In this document: positions 12,268-21,786 of the stretch, in pieces
How the letters are laid out: each line of letters opens with the position of its first letter
Position numbering within the stretch: position 1 is the stretch's first letter
Assembly: GCA_025449115.1 (NCBI GenBank)
Contig: JAHLKC010000020.1
Coordinates: 310,001 to 374,000, forward strand
DNA from: Chytridium lagenaria
Taxonomy: Eukaryota; Chytridiomycota; Chytridiomycetes; Chytridiales; Chytridiaceae
Reading direction: 5' to 3'
DNA length: 64,000 nucleotides
Notes under the pieces: model-generated
What the model saw: the letters and a program-made list of their open reading frames with translations, nothing else
What the model was told of the DNA's origin: nothing
Database searches by the model: none
Translations under genes and position numbers: made by a program

Positions 12268-14180
12268 ATGTCGTCAAATAAAGGTAAGCGGTCAGACGGC
12301 GTCTCCTTTGTGACGACGACATCCTCATGCTCCTTACAGCAAGATTCGTCCGCGAAAAGGCCAGCAAGGTTGAAGAAGATGCTTACGACCTCAAACCAAT
12401 GTCGTTCCTCTACGTCAATTTCAGCATCTGGGCGACGCTCACCACCCTCAACATCTACACCCGTCTTTTTGGCAATTTGCGAACCAACAAGTTCAACCGA
12501 TCCTATGCCGATGACTGGTACAAGGCAACCGCGTTCACGTTTGCCATTGCCTGCGTGTTTGCATTCTTGGGGTACATGGGGACGAACAATCGGGGGAAGA
12601 AGAATGTGATCTTTGGAATGTTTATGGTGATGTTTGTCGCGGGTTCGACGTGGTTTTTGCAGTCTTTAAGGGGAACGGTGACGCTGGTCGACCACGCAGG
12701 AAATCCGCTTGATGTTTCGCGGTACATTGAGTGGCTTCATTCGATGCCCGCACTGTAAGCTTTCTTTTTGTTCTATCCTCTTACTTACTGGTTTCTTACC
12801 TCCCCCTGCATGAAAACAGTTCCTACATTATCGGAAGAATGACCCGCGCCGACCCCAAAGAGACATTCGGCGCAATTCATACCTCCTACGGTCTCACCAT
12901 TACTGGCTTCCTCAGCGCTTTAGCAAAACACCCGTACCATGAACTGTTTGGAACAGTCTCCATGATCTATTTCATGTTTACGTGTGGAAACTTTGAAAGA
13001 ATGTACCAGCCTGCCATTGATGGAGAGACTGGATCGACGGTGGACCCGAACGTGTTGAAGGCGTTGAAGTGGATCACGCTGGGAGCTTGGTGGGAGATTA
13101 CGATTGCTTGGTACATTCAAAAAAGGTGAGCGTTTGTTTTTCCTTCGCACTCGGGTAAACTTTTTTTCGGTGGTTTTTGTTAACGCTGCTCTATATAGTC
13201 ACTTTGTTTCTTGGGCAACAGGCGAGGCCTTGATCTGTCTCGGCGAAATGACCGCCAAAATCGTGTTCATGCTCATCATTGTCAACAACACCATGGATCA
13301 AGCGCAATCTGAAAAGGTTTCGATTGCAGAGAGTATTGCGAATGAATTGGAAAAAGAAATGAACGATTCCGATAGACTTCTCTCAAAGATGATTCCTCAG
13401 AGGTATTGATTCCTACAAAAGAAGTTAGGTTAAAGGCTTTTTGTAGCGTGTTGGAACAGCTTAAGAGTGGAAAGGCGAGTGGAACAGAGGAGTATAGCTC
13501 TGTTACGGTCTTCTTTTCGGACATCGCCAACTTTACCGTTATCTCCAGTAGGACTTCGGTGAGATTTTTACTCAATAATGATGAGCCAACGGTTTTCCTT
13601 TGTATGATTAGACTCAAGATATGCTTGCGACTCTTAACAAGATGTGGGTGGAATACGATGCCATCGCGAAACGATACGGCATGTACAAGGTCGAAACCAT
13701 TGGAGACGCCTACCTCGGCATTGTTGGCGCACCTGACCGAGTCCCCGACCACGCTGAACGTGCCGCCAATTTCTCTCTCGGTAAGCCCATTGCCCATCGT
13801 TCAAACTAACATATAAAAGACATTATGTCCATGATCAAAGACTTTAAGACTGTCACTGGTGAATCCATTCCAAATTCGAGCTGGACTTGCCTCTGGACCT
13901 GTGACGGGTGGAATCATCCGGAGACGCGAATCCCCATTGGTGTATTGTGGGTGATACTGTCAACATTGCTTCCAAGATGGGGCGTCGTCTAAGCCTGGGA
14001 TGATTCATATCAATGAGGTGGCATATGACCTTCTTGCGCCTGGGAAGAAGTTTAAGTTTTCTGACGGCGATCCTTTCACGGTCAAGGTGAAATTTACCTG
14101 TTGCTTCTTTTTTGGTTTGCTAATACTCTGTGGTGTAGGGGAAGAGCATCAAAACTTATTTCGTTCTCGCGGAAGACTAA
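12268..14180 (+). CDS. rhodopsin-guanylyl cyclase fusion, NeoR-like
   Basis: Eight exons by splice signals: 12268-12283, 12340-12754, 12820-13125, 13199-13402, 13447-13558, 13612-13780, 13820-14086 and 14139-14180. Rhodopsin helices are followed by a coiled-coil linker (about 13270-13400) and a class III cyclase. Helix 3 reads RYIEWLHSMPAL, with Glu (12729-12731) at the Asp85 position and Ser four residues on. Helix 7 reads CLGEMTAKIVF, with retinal Lys at 13257-13259 and Glu (13245-13247) where most rhodopsins have Asp. That Glu is a hallmark of near-infrared NeoR. The cyclase has FFSDIANFT, KVETIGDAYLG and HWCIVGDTVN, so GTP is the expected substrate. The conserved Arg after that motif is Lys (13974-13976, NIASKMG). 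Frame breaks near 13869, 13917 and 13979 each need one base. Family knowledge: NeoR works only with an ordinary rhodopsin-cyclase partner; here that partner is the adjacent divergent gene. Confidence 0.92.
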
Positions 14181-15230
14181 AGGCCCTGTTTTTTTTGCTG
14201 TACTTAGCACCAATTCGATCTCTTCTTCCTTCTTTTTTACGACGGGCTATATTCAACTTTTTTTAAAAAATTTAGACCAAGTCTTTCATAAAATCCTGTT
14301 ACTCTCCCTCACCCCTTAATCACTTTATAAAATTAGTAAGAGTATCTATATACCAAACATGGATACCTCATTGATTAATCTTCGCTTAATAGCGTTATGT
14401 GTTGTGTTTTAGACAATTGCAATAGTGAGCCGATTTAGATGCCAAGGTAAAGACGGCGTAGGCTGTAGCGCCAGAATGGACCAGTTGGCAGCTGTCTTGG
14501 ATGCCAGCATATGAGTTGAAGATAAATGTGTGGGTGACCCGTTAGGCTCATGCAGCTCTGCTGGGTCTAAAGTTTTCTGCACGCACCCCAAGTATATTGT
14601 TGTTTTTAGCAAAGTGGTAATAAAAAACAAGAAAAACGCGTCATTCCATCTATACGCGTAGAATAGAAACAAAACACGTCCCTTTTTCCGTTCTGCCTCT
14701 GAACCCCGAATAATGGAAAACCCTATTGCCCTTTTTACGTCTATTCCCTCTGACATATGACTCATTGACATTCCTCTGACGCCATTGTACGTGCTGGCAC
14801 CATCCGATCTCGCACCCCTCCCATCCCTGAGTCTGACCAAAACACAATAAAAAACTGAGAACTGTCACCCCATCAAAATATTCAGAAATCACGGCAACTT
14901 TCACAATTAATATTTCATGAAAAATCACGACATTTCTTTGTGTTTTATGGTTTTCGCTCTTTCGCCTTTGGACGCTCCTTGTGCCCCTCAAACTGAAACC
15001 ATACGCAAAACAGCGACACACGGAGAGTTTGGGGGGGTTTCGGTGCCTGTTGTCGCTTAGCGAGATACTCGTTCGTGCACATCATCACACACATTACGCA
15101 CAAACCGTCGTCTCTCAGCATTAACGCACCACATACACATCCATCCATTCAGCAAGCATACACGAAGGACAAGAGCTGCAACACATATAAACAGCAAGAA
15201 AGCCTATCCCCGCCTCCCACACTCACACAA
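14181..15230. other. intergenic, probable promoter of downstream gene
   Basis: About 1 kb without a recognisable gene; a minus-strand open frame at 14409-14840 has no domain pattern. Two ACGCGT hexamers (MCB-type, bound by fungal MBF) lie about 20 bases apart at roughly 14635-14660. The last 150 bases before 15231 are rich in CA/AC, as expected for a leader. Confidence 0.4.
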
Positions 15231-17876
15231 ATGTCATCCTCTTCCAACCCTTTCACCTCCATTCCTCGTCGCAGCACACCCCCACCCTCAATCCGTCGAG
15301 TAACACCTCCTCCATCTCCAACTCTCCCGTCAACAGCCAAACAAGTCTCGGAGCAAATCCTCACAGATCCTGTCACAACTCTCCAACATCTTGGTGTCGA
15401 TGACGCTTCGAATGCGGCACCCGGGAAGTTGCCGGCGTTTGCGATACCCGCGGGTCTGGCGGTTACAGATGGGATAGGGGAAGGGGATGGAAATGGGACT
15501 GTGGGGAGTGTGGGCGGACAGACGTTGAGTTTGTTGTTGAAACCGGTGGTGGAGGAGATAACGGAGGAGGCGCAACAGGAGTATGCGGTATGTTTGCTGG
15601 TTCATTATATTTGTTTAAGGCGCCCGTGGCAAGTATGCTTGCCCGTCAATGCTTTAACATGGAGGGCAATTTTTAACGAAGCTGGGGGTTGGAAGTGGAG
15701 TCGGAGTTAGAGAATATGTTGACCTGCTGTAGGCAGTCTAAACATTCAAATGGGATCATTCTTATTTTTCATTAGCGACTTGCATGGTTTTATTTAACGT
15801 TATGTGAATTATAGGCCTTTCACTCTGTAGCCAAATGGATGATGGGCTCCACGCAATCCACACTCCCTTACTACGCCATGTACCCTCCCATCATGCGTTC
15901 CTACCAAATTTCATTACCCGCTTTGAGCGATATCCCGCGAACGGATCTGGGCCGTGGACCTATTTCGATTTGATCTGAGGAGAGCCGCGTTGCTCGTTGC
16001 TTGTATTCAATATCAAGGGTAAGTCTTTGTCCTCTCGGGGGGTTTTCTCATATATTCAACAATAGATATTATTGTGCTATCACTGCGGCTTCAGTTGGGA
16101 CATTGCGAGAGGGTCTTGGAGAGCTCAAGCCGCAAGTCTTAAAAAGCAACAAGAGCAACACCACCATCCCCGTCAATTCCCCTTCTTCTCATTTGGCTCT
16201 CCATCCTTACCATCCTCATCCCTCTCTTCCACATCTCATCCTCATCCGCCTCGTCCTCCCCCTCAATCGCCCCCTTCACTCTCCAACCCGCATCTCTCAC
16301 CCCAGCACCCCTCCCCGCACCTCCTACAAACCCCTTCACGAACCCTTTCACACCATCCTCCTCGTCAACAAGCCTCTACTCTGACCCGTTTAAACCGAAT
16401 CGTCCGGCAATGGATACCCCGTGCCAACGAGAAAGAACGGGACGCCTACTGCTCGTCACAGCAGCAACACGGATCCCTGGAAAAGTGACACCAGAATGAA
16501 ACGGAAGGTTATTAAAGGGCTCGTATTGATGGGTTGCAGTGTCTTGCGACTTTGATAGGATGATTGGGTTTACGAACGTGTTGACGGTTTGTTTTGTTTG
16601 CTTACTTTCTTGTCATTTGTTGTTCTATTTTTATGAGGCTGATGATGTGAATGTAGGATTTGCTGGGCATTGAAATCAGTTTGACGGATTTTGAGTTTGC
16701 AAAAGAATATCTAGGGACGAATTCGGATTGGAAGGTTGCGCAGCATGTACCGACTGTGGGGTTTGATAGGGAAACGGGGGTGTCCGATGTGGAGGTGTTT
16801 AAACAGCAGCTAAAGGAAGAGGTAATTTATTTAATTATAAGCTTTAAATCGCATGCAACCTATTTCCTTTCCCTTTTTATTTTCTATTTTATGCAACCTC
16901 TCTGTTCATTGTTATCTTTTCTTTACGATATCCATTAATTTTCGGTCATCTCATGCATATCTTTTCTCTCGGTTCATTTCTATTTAATAGCGTGCGAAAA
17001 AAACGGGCTTCAAACGTATCTTGGAATATGCATCCTTAATTAAAGACCTCGCCCTCTCCGCCTCCCAATCCGCCACCTGGCTGACCGCCATCCCCTCAAC
17101 CTCCCCTCTACTTAACGCCTTTCTCCACACCCACCTCGGTTTCACCCCATTGTACTTTTCCTCCCTTAAAAGCGTTGAGCAGTTACGCTCTCTCGTCCAC
17201 ATGACCTGGGTGTTTCTTCTTCGCGATCGAAATGCCGAGCCGGACTCGTGCGTGGAACATCAGACCTGGGAGAATTGGGAAAAGGCTGTGATTTGGGGGT
17301 TTTTGCGAGAGGATGTGGGGATAAGCATTTGGAGGTGCATGCGGCTTTTACGGCCAGACGGTTTGGTGTAGCTTGGAGGTGTGGAAGGCGGCTGCGAGGG
17401 TGGGTGTTGAAGAGGGGGAGAGGTATTTGGATGGGAGTGTTGGTGGTGGACCGTCGGATACGGTTTTATCGAAACGACTGCATCTTGCGATATTGTTGAC
17501 GTTGCATAGTGCTTCGACGATGGACCGGCACTACCCACCGCATATCACGACGGCGTTGTATGATTATTTCAGGAATTCGGAGACGGTGATGGAGGCGACG
17601 CCGCATGCGGCTGTGTTGGAGGTAATTGGGACGTTGGCTTTTGTGAATGCAGTGCATCGTATGGCGCCGATTCTCGTGCCTGATCCTTGTGTGTTTGAGG
17701 TGGAGATTGGTGGGTTTGTGGAGGATGGTGGAGATGAGTGGGGGGTTGGGAGGGAGATGTGCGGGGTGTTTGGGGAGGGGAGGGAGGGGGAACGGTATGG
17801 AGGGGAGGTGAATGTTTGGTGTAGTGCTGTGACGAGTTCGATGATGGGTGGCGTTGGGAGGGGGGCGAGGCCGTAG
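15231..17876 (+). CDS. unassigned multi-exon protein, weak AhpD/CMD-like features
   Basis: ATG 15231 opens a Pro/Ser-rich N-terminus (STPPPSIRRVTPPPSPTLP). Exon 1 ends at 15587, exon 2 starts at 15815 (AFHSVAKWMMGSTQSTLPYY), and further exons run to the stop at 17876. Around 15980-16120 the reading ACIQYQGYYCAITAASVG resembles the YC...A helix of AhpD/carboxymuconolactone decarboxylase proteins. Near 17630, LEVIGTLAFVNAVHRMAPIL resembles their C-terminal helix. The catalytic CxxC is not seen, so the family call is tentative and no reaction is proposed. Frame changes near 15972, in the Pro-rich region 16190-16500, and near 17345 disturb the model. Introns at 15588 and about 16818 are clear. 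Confidence 0.5.
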
Positions 17877-18436
17877 ATTTCGTTTGTTTTTGTTTGTTTC
17901 TGATTGTGGTCTTTCATTTATTTATTGTGGATGGATGTATTTGTTTTGAGAGATTGATGATATTTTGAATAACTTATTTTTTATCTTTTTATTTGTTGTT
18001 GGATGCGATGCTTTATCATGAATATTTTTGTAGAGATGGCAGCTTTTGTTTATATTTTCTTAGGGGATATTTGTTTTTTTTTAATTTTTAGTTGGTTTCA
18101 TTTTAGGGCATGTTTGGGCGGATAATTGTGAAAAATGGCTTGTCAGATGGGCTTGCCTTTTTTAGCCTTGACCTTTTGAGAGGAATATTTCATTGGATAG
18201 AATATTCTTGTGCGGAATATTCTCAAGAAAAGAGAGCATCTTTTGAGAATATTCCCAACAGTTGATCTGTCATCATTTTTGTTGTATTCATGGGAACCAG
18301 AATCAGTCATATTTTGTTAGTCCCTTTTTTTTTTCTTACCTTCCGACAGCTGCTAAATAACCGTTAACGGACATCATTTACACCATCACAGGACATCACA
18401 TCAACGACACCTCACCCCGTCATCATCCTACCTGCA
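17877..18436. other. intergenic, promoter of zinc transporter
   Basis: AT-rich, with long T runs. It contains the GAATATTC cluster and inverted repeat annotated separately, and a C/A-rich leader (about 18380-18436) directly ahead of ATG 18437. Confidence 0.5.
18181..18256. promoter_or_regulatory. clustered GAATATTC units with a 13-bp inverted repeat (HSE-like)
   Basis: Four copies of GAATATT(C/T) occur within about 75 bases. Two of them form the arms of an inverted repeat: GGAATATTCTCAA at 18214-18226 and its exact reverse complement at 18243-18255, separated by 16 bases. GAAnnTTC is the core of heat-shock-factor sites, and TTC...GAA spacing continues into the loop. It lies about 180-250 bases upstream of the zinc transporter start. 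Function is inferred from motif only; a hairpin or MITE end is the alternative. Confidence 0.45.
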
Positions 18437-20079
18437 ATGGTCGCTCCTTCCACAACCAACCCCGCCGCATTAACCACCGACACCTCCTCCATCACCTCCT
18501 CAACCCCATCCATAGACTCTGATCCCGAAACCCCTCTCCGCACTCATCCAACCCTCGCAACCCAAACCTTTCTCTCAATAGGCGGTTCCCTCTCATCCCT
18601 CCATCACCACACCCATACTCATCAAGATGCTGTTGTCGTTGCAGTCTCGGAACAGCAGAAAAGTAAAAAGGATAAAAAGAAGTCGAAGGAGGATATTGAG
18701 GCTGACGCGAATCTGAGAAAGTTGGGGATTGCGACTGTCTTGTGTTTGGCCTTTTTTTTGGTCGAGTTGGGAGCGGGGTTGTGGTCTGGTGAGTTTTGGG
18801 TTGTGTCTCTTTTATTTTACATCCGAGAGCAGCAAGGATTGCATGCATCAGCATGTTATGGCTGACGTAGGCAGTCGTCTACAGCAGTCGTGCTGGCGCC
18901 GCAGGCAATATCTCGCCAATGTGTCAGCCTTGAATACTTAAGGCTACCGTATATGCGGCAATATTTCGCCCATGCGTCAGTTTGGTTAGTTCCGGGCGAA
19001 GCGAGGCCTTGCACGCCAATTCGTCAGCATTGAATATTTAAGGCTGCCGTAGGAAGCCGTGTCTGGAGTGCCGTAGGCAGTTATGCGTCAGCATTGGATG
19101 AAGATTGGGGGTCATTCGAACTGGGATATTATAATACCAATTATAGCTTTGCAACTTGCATTACCTTTGGCGATGGAACACGTTTTCTGGTTTATTACTA
19201 TAACTTTGAAATACGCGCGGCTTCTAACCACTCGTAATCCATTTTTTTATATGCATTTCTAATAGGTTCCCTCGCCATTCTCTCTGACTCTTTCCACCTT
19301 CTCTCGGATATTGCCGGCTTCGGTATTTCGATTGCCGCACTCTACGTGGCCCGTCAGCCCCCAACATCTCGCCATTCCTTTGGATTTGCTCGTGTCGAAA
19401 TTTTGGGTGCCGTCTTATCAACATTTTTGATTTGGGTTCTCACCGCGTATCTTGTCTATGAGGCTGTTCAGAGGATCAGGAATCCTAGTCCTATTGACGG
19501 TGTCGTTATGTGCGCTACCGCTGTCGTTGGGGTGTTGGTGAATTTGGTGTTGGGTGCAACGTTGCATGGGGAGCATGGACATCATGGACATTCGCATTCT
19601 CATGGAGGCCATGACCACGGACATTCACATTCTCATGGTGGTCATTCTCACTCTCACGGGCACCAACATGGACATTCTCATGACAACCACTCTCACTCTC
19701 ACGGCCATTCACATTCCCACGACCACACCACCAATGAACAATCCACGCTCCTCCCTAAACCTCCAAGAAAACCACCAACATCAATGTCCAGTCTGCAGCC
19801 ATTCATGTCATTGGGGATCTCATTTCATCCATTGGAGTCTTGATTTCATCCATCGTCATCCTCATTTGGCCGAATATGACGATTGTGGATCCCATTTGCA
19901 CGTTTGTGTTTTCGGTTTTCGTCATCTTGACACCGTCACTCTTATGGATAATAGTTTAAGGGTGTTGATGGAGGGTGAGTATTCTAGAAATCCTTTCTTG
20001 GTTTATTTCTGTGACCTTTCCATATAGTTTTTTTTCACCCTTTACTCTTTCTTTCTTTCTTCCTTTTTTTTTTTTTTTT

Positions 20080-20133
<54 letters not shown>

Positions 20134-20825
20134 AACAACTTTTTAGCCACCGTTTTCTAACATCTATTTACCAGCAACCCCCTCCGACATTGACCCCCCG
20201 TCAATCCGTCATGCCCTCTTGACCGAAATCCCACACGTCGTCGACGTCCATGATCTCCATGTCTGGACCCTGACACAGGGCAAGGCCATCTTGACCGCCC
20301 ATATTGTGTTTAGGGTGCCCACTGCCGAGATTTGTGAGAGTGTGGGAGGGTCGCCTTTACTGGAAGTTGGGGATGTGGGATGTGGCGGGTGTAGTGAGGA
20401 GGAGGAGCCGACGTTGAAGGAGGACCATCACCACAGTCACGGTCACGGTCACGAGCATGATCATGATCACGATCACGCTCATGACCACGATCACAACCAC
20501 GACGATGCTCACGACCACTCTCACCCTCCCCACACCAACGGCAGCACTTCCTCACACCCCAGCACCTCTCTCACCCACGCTCAAGAAACACGTCCGTCTC
20601 CTCCGTTGTGGAGATCTCCATCGCAGGGTATTGCGAAAGGCTCAGGAGATTGTGAGGAGGGTTGGGGTGCATCATGCGACGTTTCAGATTGAACCGCTGG
20701 AAGCCGGGAAGGAGGCCAAGGGGAAGATGAGGGTTGTTGAGGAGGTGGAGGAGGTGGATGGAGTAAAGGAGGAGGAGGAGGAGGAGTGTTGTGGGTTACC
20801 TGAGATGTGTAAAGGGTTGAATTAA
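18437..20825 (+). CDS. vacuolar/organellar zinc transporter, CDF family (ZRC1/COT1-like)
   Basis: Exports Zn2+ (or Co2+) from cytosol into an organelle by proton exchange. Exon 1 is 18437-18788 (cytosolic N-terminus and first helix, ending LVELGAGLWS), exon 2 is 19266-19974, and exon 3 runs from 20175. Exon 2 starts with GSLAILSDSFHLLSDIAGFG, containing the HxxxD zinc-site pair of helix 2. After helices 3 and 4 comes a long His-rich loop (19570-19730). Next is AIHVIGDLISSIGVLI with the second HxxxD pair, then LLMEATPSDID across the intron and HVVDVHDLHVW, the conserved cytosolic domain. A second His/Asp-rich stretch sits at 20425-20525. Frame changes near 19780, 19940 and 20580 need one base each. 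The first intron (477 bases) is unusually long and repeat-bearing. The very acidic C-terminus ends EECCGLPEMCKGLN. Confidence 0.9.
18898..19100. repeat. imperfect ~100-bp direct repeats inside intron 1 of the zinc transporter
   Basis: A 38-base unit running from CGCCAAT through TTAAGGCT to CCGTA occurs at 18914-18951 and 19014-19051, with about 33 identical positions. Partial copies (CGCCCATGCGTCAG at 18967; TGCGTCAGCATTGG at about 19083) and GCCGTAGGCAGT strings flank them. A related CTGTAGGCAGTCTAAACATT lies at about 15727 in intron 1 of the preceding gene. This suggests a dispersed repeat family. Confidence 0.6.
20066..20126. repeat. long poly-T tract in zinc transporter intron
   Basis: Almost pure T interrupted by one CCC, in the intron 19975-20174 between donor GGTGAG and acceptor ACCAG. 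Its exact length is probably unreliable. Confidence 0.8.
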
Positions 20826-21312
20826 GGTGGAGGAAGGTGAAGGGAGTTGGGTTGTGGGAATGCGGGGAAGAGGTGTGGAGGCGGATGGGAGTTACGTACT
20901 TTATATAATGTGGGGTCTTTTTCACTGTACTCTTTATTCTACGCATATAAAGCTGCATTTTATTTTTATTATGAAGAGATTTCAGCACTTTTTCACGGAC
21001 TCTTGCTATCAACTTTTCATAAATTATTTTATTTACGACGCGGCCGCCTGGACTTACGCATTAAGGAATACTTGCCTCGTTTACCTATCTTCGATTTTGG
21101 CAAAAAAGTTTGGTCTTGTAAGAAAGATCTGCGGTAATGAAAAAAAGGAAGTAGCTTCTGTCCTGTACCAAATGAACTTGTGAGAGGCAGCTTGCTGATT
21201 TGAGATTTTGTTAAAAAAAGGGCGAGATTCCATCCAGGACGCGGTTGATGTCAAAGAGTAAGAGTAGAATTCAGACGATTGTGGTGTATTGCAAAAAAGC
21301 GTAGAAGCAACA
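20826..21312. other. intergenic, nothing recognised
   Basis: 3' flank of the zinc transporter followed by AT-rich sequence. Short open frames on both strands have no recognisable features. Confidence 0.4.
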
Positions 21313-21555
21313 GCGCATGCCAATAAGAATGACTCGGAAATATGTTGCAAGGCATCGTAAGCGCGAGAAGGAGGCATGAAGGAAAACTATGGCATGGTTG
21401 CATCTTGATCGCTAAAACGGCAGTGAATTCTTTGACGCAAAAGCGCATGCAATGGGAACAACTCCGAAATATATTGCAAAAGATTTGTAAGCGCGAGAAC
21501 GAGGCGTGAAGAACTATTCCGGTGGTTGCATCTTGACAGCTAATGCGGTTGTGAA
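21313..21555. repeat. two diverged tandem copies, ~130-bp period
   Basis: Copy one begins GCGCATGC at 21313 and copy two at 21443. Both continue with CGGAAATAT or CGAAATATATTGCAA, then GTAAGCGCGAGAA, then GAGGC(A/G)TGAAG, then TGGTTGCATCTTGA, and end in GTGAA. Order and spacing are kept. It lies just upstream of a short plus-strand open frame. Confidence 0.7.
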
Positions 21556-21561
21556 ATCGAT

Positions 21562-21786
21562 ATGAACTCAGAGACACGGCTAACTCTCAAGAATCTTGTT
21601 CAATCCGACTCGTTCGAACTTTCTGACAAGTACGGCAACAAATACTCTATGATCTTCGAGTTCTTCGTACCCCGCCTTTTCGAAGTCGACCTTACCCAAC
21701 TTGAGATCTCCTCTGTCACAACCTCTCCTCTCACTTACACCAAGTATTTGACGACATGTAGATGTCCGCTCTCAGCCGCGTTTTGA
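21562..21786 (+). CDS. short hypothetical open frame
   Basis: 74 codons from ATG 21562, starting MNSETRLTLKNLVQSDSFEL. The hydrophilic, protein-like composition and the conserved duplication upstream give modest support. Its 3' end overlaps the end of the convergent minus-strand gene by about 55 bases. No family was recognised. It may be a first exon or a fragment. Confidence 0.25.
   Translation: MNSETRLTLKNLVQSDSFELSDKYGNKYSMIFEFFVPRLFEVDLTQLEISSVTTSPLTYTKYLTTCRCPLSAAF

Noticed and set aside
11883..12269. Extension of the minus cyclase to ATG 12269
   Set aside because: Open for 129 codons but with no recognisable protein pattern, and it would consume the whole promoter region. Start 11882 is preferred.
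14409..14840. Minus-strand frame of 143 codons
   Set aside because: No domain, no splice signals and unusual composition; treated as chance.
20066..20126. Poly-T run as an RNA polymerase III terminator or retroposon tail
   Set aside because: It sits inside a properly spliced intron and no adjoining RNA gene or inserted copy is visible.
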